Positions 53,189 to 57,063 of a stretch of DNA of 57,063 nt are shown in pieces; position 1 is the first letter of the stretch, and the number at the start of each line of letters is the position of its first letter. The notes under the pieces are model-generated. The model saw nothing but the letters and a program-made list of their open reading frames with translations, was not told the DNA's origin and ran no database searches. Position numbers and translations under genes: made by a program. This DNA is from Porphyromonas sp. oral taxon 278 str. W7784 (GTDB lineage: Bacteria; Bacteroidota; Bacteroidia; Bacteroidales; Porphyromonadaceae), in NCBI RefSeq assembly GCF_000467855.2, contig NZ_KI259221.1, positions 1 through 57,063 on the forward strand, in the 5' to 3' direction.

Positions 53189-54228
53189 TAGATGTGCTCT
53201 TCGTGCTCCTTCTTGAGGCGCTTCTTATAGACCAGCTGATAGTAACCCCAGGCGAAGAGGGCGATGCCTATGGCTACCTGTAGAGCGAAGAGGAGGGGTT
53301 CGCCTAATTCCGAGGGCTCGAAGCTCTCCCAGAAGGGCGTTGGGCTGAAGCCTGGGGTAAGGTGACCGATCATGTCCCCTGCCTGATCATCGGTACCTGT
53401 ACCGATATCGAAGATCCCTGCTAGGATGGGTAGTGCTAGGCAGATAGCTCCGAGGATACTGAGGAGGATGACCTGAGGGCGAAGGCTCTTCTTCGTCTGA
53501 GCCTCTTCCTTCACTCCACCCATGTAGACGGAGGTATTGACTTGACTCTTGTCCAGCAGTCCGATGACTACGACGGTGAGGATCCCTTCGATGATCGAGA
53601 GAGGGACCTGCGTGATGGCGAAGATCCCGAGGAACTTCCACGCTGCTCCCATGATACCTGAGACGGCGTCAGGATAGACAAAGGCGAGCTGGAAGGAGGT
53701 CACTATATAGGTAGCCATAGAGCCACAGAAGGTAGCGACGAAGATCACCACATTTCTGTGGAGTCTCAGCCCCATGAAGATGCGGTAGAGTGCATAGGCT
53801 ACGAAGGGACCTGCTATAGATAGAGAGAAGATATTCGCCCCTAGGGTGCTGATCCCACCATGGGCTAAGAGAAGTGCCTGGAAGAGCAGGACGATCGTCC
53901 CGACGAGGGGCATAGCCATCGGGCCGATAGCTAGTGTCCCGAGCGTCGTACCCGTCAGGTGTGAGCTACTCCCTGCTACCGAAGGTACCTTCAGTGCAGA
54001 TAGGATGAAGGTGTAGGCTGCTGAGAGGGCGAAGGTGCTCTTCATACGGGGAGAAGCCTTCACGATACGAGCTACGAAGCGGTAGCTAAGCACTACGAAG
54101 GGTAGGGCGATCAGATACCAGATGATGCACCACTTCATGGGAATAAATCCCTCCATGATGTGCATGGCTCCAGCAGGCTCTAGTCCCAGGGTAAGAGCTA
54201 GGAGGAGTAGATAGAGACGCTTATTCAT
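53188..54228 (-). CDS. cbiM: Cobalt ECF transporter substrate component CbiM fused to CbiN-like tail
   Basis: 346 residues. A cleavable leader ends ...EPAGA, so that mature protein would begin MHIMEGFIPMKWC, whose Met-His pair binds cobalt. Six or more CbiM helices follow, with SSSHLTGTTLGTLAIGPM near 88-105 and LLLAHGGISTLGANIFSLSIAGP. After about residue 245 a linker leads to a two-helix CbiN/PDGLE-like part ending in a basic tail. It imports cobalt with the CbiQ-CbiO protein encoded next (1-base overlap). ATG 54228 is preferred over 54249 since it gives a clean leader. Confidence 0.9.
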   Translation of the reverse strand: MNKRLYLLLLALTLGLEPAGAMHIMEGFIPMKWCIIWYLIALPFVVLSYRFVARIVKASPRMKSTFALSAAYTFILSALKVPSVAGSSSHLTGTTLGTLAIGPMAMPLVGTIVLLFQALLLAHGGISTLGANIFSLSIAGPFVAYALYRIFMGLRLHRNVVIFVATFCGSMATYIVTSFQLAFVYPDAVSGIMGAAWKFLGIFAITQVPLSIIEGILTVVVIGLLDKSQVNTSVYMGGVKEEAQTKKSLRPQVILLSILGAICLALPILAGIFDIGTGTDDQAGDMIGHLTPGFSPTPFWESFEPSELGEPLLFALQVAIGIALFAWGYYQLVYKKRLKKEHEEHI

Positions 54229-54280
54229 AGTCAGGGGAATTGGATACACAGATATACGTACTTCTCGTGCTTAGGCGGGG

Positions 54281-55174
54281 TTACTGCTCCCGCTCTGCTG
54301 CCATCAGATGGTCTAGCCAGATCTGGCGAAGTGGGGCGAAGTCTGCTAGTCCATGTAGGTGGCAATGCTCCTCATCGACACGATAGCCAAGAGCACGGAA
54401 GCGTATCTTCCAGCTCTGTTCCTCCAGAGGGGTATCTTCCTCTTCGTCGCCTGCCATGTCATTGAGTGCATGGTCTCCAGCTACAGACATCAGTGGGAGG
54501 AGATTGATCGTCGTTCCCTCGGGACACACTTCTTGGAGTCGCTCGGCGACGTCCTCGAAGAGCATATCCTCGAAGTCTACCGTCCCGATGAGGATACGTG
54601 GGTGGCGCTTCTGCAGATAGTCATGGAGACGGCGGTAGCGACCATTGGCTTCGGGGTGCTTATCGGTGTTGTTGCCATGCCCCATGAGTACGAGGGCTTC
54701 CCCACGCTCGAGACGCTCTCTGAAGAGGGAATAGAGGCAGTCTCCGACACGCTCTATATCGGCTTGGCTCCACAGAAGGGGTACGCCGATTGTGGTGGGG
54801 ATGTGTGGGTAGAGTCGGTGGAACTGCGGGACATAGCGGTCACCGATGAACGAGTACTCTAGCCCTGGGATGACGTGTAGCGACTGGATACTGACAGCAC
54901 GATAGCCGGCTTCTCCTATAGCCTCGAGCCACTTGTCAGTGGTGTAGTATTCCTCACCGGTCTTCTCCTTCCATCGGCGGATGCAGAACTTGGAGGTGAA
55001 GGCCATATATATGTCTCGGTCGGGGAAGTTCTCAGCGAAGGCTTGACGCAGGGTAGCGAAGGTCTTGTGTGGTCCTTCGTAGGTGCTACCGAAGGTGACT
55101 AGGATGAGAGCTTTATCGTGTCGCTTGGAGGCGCATACCTCAGCGACTAATGGGTTTTGGTTACTCTGTGCCAT
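54281..55174 (-). CDS. cbiK: Sirohydrochlorin cobaltochelatase, CbiK type
   Basis: 297 residues. KALILVTFGSTYEGPHKTF near 18-36, IYMAFTSKFCIRRWKEKTG near 54-72, SLHVIPGLEYSFIGD, the metal-binding histidine in LVLMGHGNNTDKHPE near 157-171 and the second one in LPLMSVAGDHALNDMAGDEE near 222-241. It inserts cobalt (relatives may use iron) into sirohydrochlorin. First gene of the operon; no leader peptide, so cytoplasmic. A hairpin lies in its leader. Confidence 0.95.
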   Translation of the reverse strand: MAQSNQNPLVAEVCASKRHDKALILVTFGSTYEGPHKTFATLRQAFAENFPDRDIYMAFTSKFCIRRWKEKTGEEYYTTDKWLEAIGEAGYRAVSIQSLHVIPGLEYSFIGDRYVPQFHRLYPHIPTTIGVPLLWSQADIERVGDCLYSLFRERLERGEALVLMGHGNNTDKHPEANGRYRRLHDYLQKRHPRILIGTVDFEDMLFEDVAERLQEVCPEGTTINLLPLMSVAGDHALNDMAGDEEEDTPLEEQSWKIRFRALGYRVDEEHCHLHGLADFAPLRQIWLDHLMAAEREQ

Positions 55175-55198
55175 TACGTTAGTGCTGTATTTATACGC

Positions 55199-55239
55199 CC
55201 TAGAGAAGAGCGATCGTGCTTGGAGGTCTTCTCTAGGGT
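55199..55239 (-). promoter_or_regulatory. 5'-leader hairpin of the cbiK operon
   Basis: CCCTAGAGAAGA pairs with TCTTCTCTAGGG around a 17-base loop. It would lie at the very 5' end of the transcript. No cobalamin riboswitch box was seen. Confidence 0.5.
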
Positions 55240-55244
55240 TTGCG

Positions 55245-55252
55245 CAAAGTTA
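55245..55252 (-). promoter_or_regulatory. -7 element of the cbiK operon
   Basis: TAACTTTG on the minus strand; the start of transcription would be near 55238. No -33 TTG in place. Confidence 0.5.
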
Positions 55253-55363
55253 CTCATTATCCGATATATCCTAAAGGGGAAGTGGGTGCTTCGTCGGATA
55301 GCCTAGCCTTCGTTGGGTCAAGGCTAGATCTACGGCTACAGCTGGGTAGATGGTACTAGGGGC

Positions 55364-55436
55364 ATAAAACAAGAATTGACTGTCTCCCGACAGCCAATTC
55401 TCTTCGTTAACCTTAAATCTAATACCATGAAAAACA
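55364..55436 (-). ncRNA. Small RNA candidate, about 73 nt
   Basis: On the minus strand a full promoter (next entry) is followed by GTGTGTTTTTCATGG, TATTAGATTTAAGG and TTAACGAAG, then a 13-bp terminator stem (AGAATTGGCTGTC with GACAGTCAATTCT, loop GGGA) and a T-rich run. No open frame fits. The middle string looks like a segment I remember as strongly conserved in intergenic small RNAs of Bacteroidales, perhaps the Bacteroidales-1 motif; this recall needs checking. Ends are estimates. Confidence 0.7.
55365..55401 (-). terminator. Terminator of the small RNA
   Basis: 13-bp stem with one G-U pair and loop GGGA, followed by TGTTTTA in the direction of transcription. Confidence 0.8.
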
Positions 55437-55441
55437 CACTG

Positions 55442-55473
55442 CAAATATACGTTAAATTATTTTACTCCACCAA
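55442..55473 (-). promoter_or_regulatory. Promoter of the small RNA
   Basis: TTG at 55473-55471 and TATATTTG at 55449-55442 on the minus strand are spaced by 21 bases, a good Bacteroidota -33/-7 pair in an AT-rich stretch. Confidence 0.75.
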
Positions 55474-55595
55474 GTACTTTTTGACGTTTGTAATTATTTT
55501 CCCTAGGGGACCCCCATGGAAGCTAGGTAGAATGCGGTATATCCCCTCGTCAAAGAATATCCATAAAGTTCTTATCTCGAAGGGGCTAAGACGAG

Positions 55596-55629
55596 GAGAG
55601 GCCACCCGTAGTAGTACGGATGGCCTCTC
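55596..55629 (-). terminator. Terminator of the C1 peptidase gene
   Basis: GAGAGGCCACCCGTA pairs with TACGGATGGCCTCTC with one mismatch (G-U possible), 34 bases after the stop. Confidence 0.85.
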
Positions 55630-55662
55630 GCTGTATCGAGCTAAGCGCTCTCGAGGGAGCTC

Positions 55663-56874
55663 TTACTTATTCTTGATGCCGAGCTTCTTGGCGATGTCAT
55701 CGGGGAGAGCCGAGCGGTGGAGTACGATGTTCATCGTCTTACCCTTGACGAAGTTGTACGAAGCGTACCAGATACCCTTGTAGGCACCTGCCTCACCCCA
55801 AGAGTTCTTTACCATGAAGAACTTTCGGCCGAGTTGATTCTTTGCGATCCCGTAGATGACCATACCGTGGTCGTCGGTGAGTTCGTAGTTGTCAAAGCCC
55901 TTCTGGCGGTACTCCTGAGTAGGATTGACTTCAGGTACGTTAGCCGAATGGATGAGCTGAGTCAGCAGGCGCTGCTTGTCGGAGTAGTTCAGACCGATCC
56001 AGCGAGCCTGGTCGGAGCCCTTCGTTTCGATCTCTTCGACGTCGGCTAGGACAGCGATCCCGTCACGGGTGAAGCCCTTCTCGCTCACATCAGAGCCCCA
56101 AGCGATGGTGTAGCCCTTGTCGATAGCGTACTCCATCGTGCGCATGAGTTCGTCGATGGGGAGGTTGTAGGATTCAGCCCAGCGCCAGTTGTCTTCGATC
56201 TCGAGGGCGAACTTGCTGTAGAAGGGGTGGTGCGTGAAGGAGGTCAGCGATACATAGTCGTCGGCGTTGAGGCCAAGTTCCTTAGCATAGCTCTGAGGGG
56301 TGTACTTCTTGCCGTTGAAGGTGAAGCTTTCGGGGAGCTTGCCGAGGTACTGGTCGATGATCGACTCGTAGGCGGGATACCAAGCTGAGGAGAGCTTGCC
56401 GTTGGGGTTGCTGACGATAGCGTCGAGGAAGGCCTTGAGACCAGTCTCCATCTCTCCGTGCTGATTCTTCGTCGTGCCGTAGTTGAGCCCGGGGAGGATA
56501 GCCTGAGGGACAGCTCCGTAGTTCTTCAGTACGTAGAGTACATCGTAGAAGGATCCACCCTGAGCGAAGTTCAGCTTGCCGTGCAGGCGGACATACTTAC
56601 GACCCTTGTCTCTGTAGGAGTGGCTGACGACGAACATTTCCGAGAGGTCATACTCGCCCTTACCGATACGGATGAGCTCGTCTTCGAGGAAGCTCTGAGC
56701 CGAATATGCCCAGCAAGTCCCGGAGTTTGCTTGGTTCTTGATCGAAGTGATGCGAGCATCCTTGACGGTCGTGAAGACGTTGGGCTGGATGCTGTCCTTA
56801 GTCTCCTTGGGGGTCTGCGCAGACAGGGAAGATGTGATCCCCGCCAGTGCCATGATAGCGATAAGTTTCTTCAT
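55663..56874 (-). CDS. Secreted C1-family peptidase (PepC/bleomycin-hydrolase type)
   Basis: 403 residues. Signal peptide MKKLIAIMALAGITSSLSAQ. Catalytic cysteine in NQANSGTCWAYSAQSFLEDE near 44-63; catalytic histidine in LTDDHGMVIYGIAKN and asparagine in FMVKNSWGEAG near 360-370; oxyanion glutamine in IKNQ. In bleomycin hydrolases the C-terminus reaches into the active site and gives aminopeptidase activity; here it ends KKLGIKNK. Exported peptide trimming fits a proteolytic lifestyle. An in-frame ATG at 56910 would spoil the signal peptide, so 56874 is chosen. Confidence 0.93.
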   Translation of the reverse strand: MKKLIAIMALAGITSSLSAQTPKETKDSIQPNVFTTVKDARITSIKNQANSGTCWAYSAQSFLEDELIRIGKGEYDLSEMFVVSHSYRDKGRKYVRLHGKLNFAQGGSFYDVLYVLKNYGAVPQAILPGLNYGTTKNQHGEMETGLKAFLDAIVSNPNGKLSSAWYPAYESIIDQYLGKLPESFTFNGKKYTPQSYAKELGLNADDYVSLTSFTHHPFYSKFALEIEDNWRWAESYNLPIDELMRTMEYAIDKGYTIAWGSDVSEKGFTRDGIAVLADVEEIETKGSDQARWIGLNYSDKQRLLTQLIHSANVPEVNPTQEYRQKGFDNYELTDDHGMVIYGIAKNQLGRKFFMVKNSWGEAGAYKGIWYASYNFVKGKTMNIVLHRSALPDDIAKKLGIKNK

Positions 56875-56950
56875 CTCTGATGTGTACTTGATGATAATGA
56901 ATCTGCTCACGGATGGGCCGTGATCCCGCAGCCTAAGCTACAAGGCAAGC

Positions 56951-56958
56951 CAAAGATA
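56951..56958 (-). promoter_or_regulatory. -7 element of the C1 peptidase gene
   Basis: TATCTTTG on the minus strand, 77 bases before the ATG at 56874. Confidence 0.55.
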
Positions 56959-57034
56959 AGCATTTATTTACTTCGTCCTGACTGATCGGTTGGAGAGCCG
57001 AAGCACAGCCCTGTATAATAGGTAGTCTGAGGGG

Positions 57035-57063
57035 GGCAAAAAACGACCTACGGTAGGTCGCCG
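57035..57063. repeat. Edge of a palindromic 23-bp array (family C)
   Basis: A palindromic core CGACCTACGGTAGGTCG at 57044-57060 preceded by GGCAAAAAA. The stretch equals the reverse complement of 13384-13412 with two mismatches. The array presumably continues beyond the window. Confidence 0.75.

Noticed and set aside
53387-53641. Minus-strand frame of Arg/His/Ser-rich codons within the cbiM gene
   Set aside because: Out-of-frame shadow of the clear CbiM-CbiN coding sequence.
55175-55260. Cobalamin riboswitch upstream of the cbiK operon
   Set aside because: No B12-box-like sequence and not enough length for the known fold; only a simple hairpin is seen.

Overview
The window looks like a chromosomal segment of a Porphyromonas-like member of the Bacteroidota. 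The basis is the repeated Bacteroidota-type promoter -7 element (TAnnTTTG), the weak Shine-Dalgarno signals, SusC/BtuB-like and fimbrillin-like surface proteins, a Bacteroidota-type small RNA, a GC-rich coding style, and 23/24-bp intergenic tandem arrays of the kind described as 'BrickBuilt' in P. gingivalis (from memory). Species cannot be named from this sequence alone. The presence of a complete oxidative pentose-phosphate operon hints at a more saccharolytic relative of P. gingivalis.

Layout. 1-1.81 kb: an AT-rich two-gene cassette of unknown function, bounded by inverted copies of a terminator-like hairpin. 1.8-3.7 kb: a 23-bp tandem array, a Nim-like flavoprotein and a secreted endonuclease/phosphatase-fold protein. 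3.7-6.6 kb: tRNA-Asp, parE, and a secreted Cys/Lys-rich protein. 7-13.2 kb: a membrane protein, a degenerate methyltransferase-like protein and an esterase-like lipoprotein; then an ATP-grasp protein and a TonB-dependent receptor on the other strand. 13.3-17.3 kb: a palindromic 23-bp array, gyrB, lipoate ligase and a YhcC-type radical SAM protein. 17.4-21.9 kb: ppx, ppk1, cdd and an unknown gene. 22.2-26.4 kb: DUF1304 protein, then gnd-zwf-pgl. 26.5-31.5 kb: a palindromic 24-bp array, methylmalonyl-CoA epimerase and the five-subunit sodium-pumping methylmalonyl-CoA decarboxylase. 31.6-35.8 kb: YceI lipoprotein, small GNAT, HU and a GH92 mannosidase. 35.9-38.8 kb: acyltransferase-panD-ffh operon. 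39-42.5 kb: two surface lipoproteins with a tiny peptide gene between them. 42.8-47.1 kb: a second palindromic 24-bp array and purA-folC-MFS. 47.4-55.2 kb: a tetrapyrrole/cobalt operon. 55.3-57 kb: a small RNA candidate, a secreted C1 peptidase, and the edge of another palindromic array.

How the genes work together. Epimerase plus decarboxylase make the end of the succinate-to-propionate route, with decarboxylation energy stored as a sodium gradient; the mutase upstream of them needs cobalamin. The minus-strand operon at 55174-47470 makes uroporphyrinogen III from glutamyl-tRNA (hemB and hemL must lie elsewhere), methylates and probably oxidises it to sirohydrochlorin, inserts cobalt (or iron) with CbiK, and imports cobalt with CbiMN plus a CbiQ-CbiO protein. 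That last protein carries a precorrin-2 dehydrogenase-like domain at its C-terminus, so cobalt uptake and ring synthesis are joined in one polypeptide.

The most unusual items are the CbiQ-CbiO-SirC triple fusion, the recurring four-unit palindromic arrays, the inverted-repeat-bounded cassette at the left end, the minus-strand small RNA near 55.4 kb, and the repetitive secreted Cys/Lys-rich protein.
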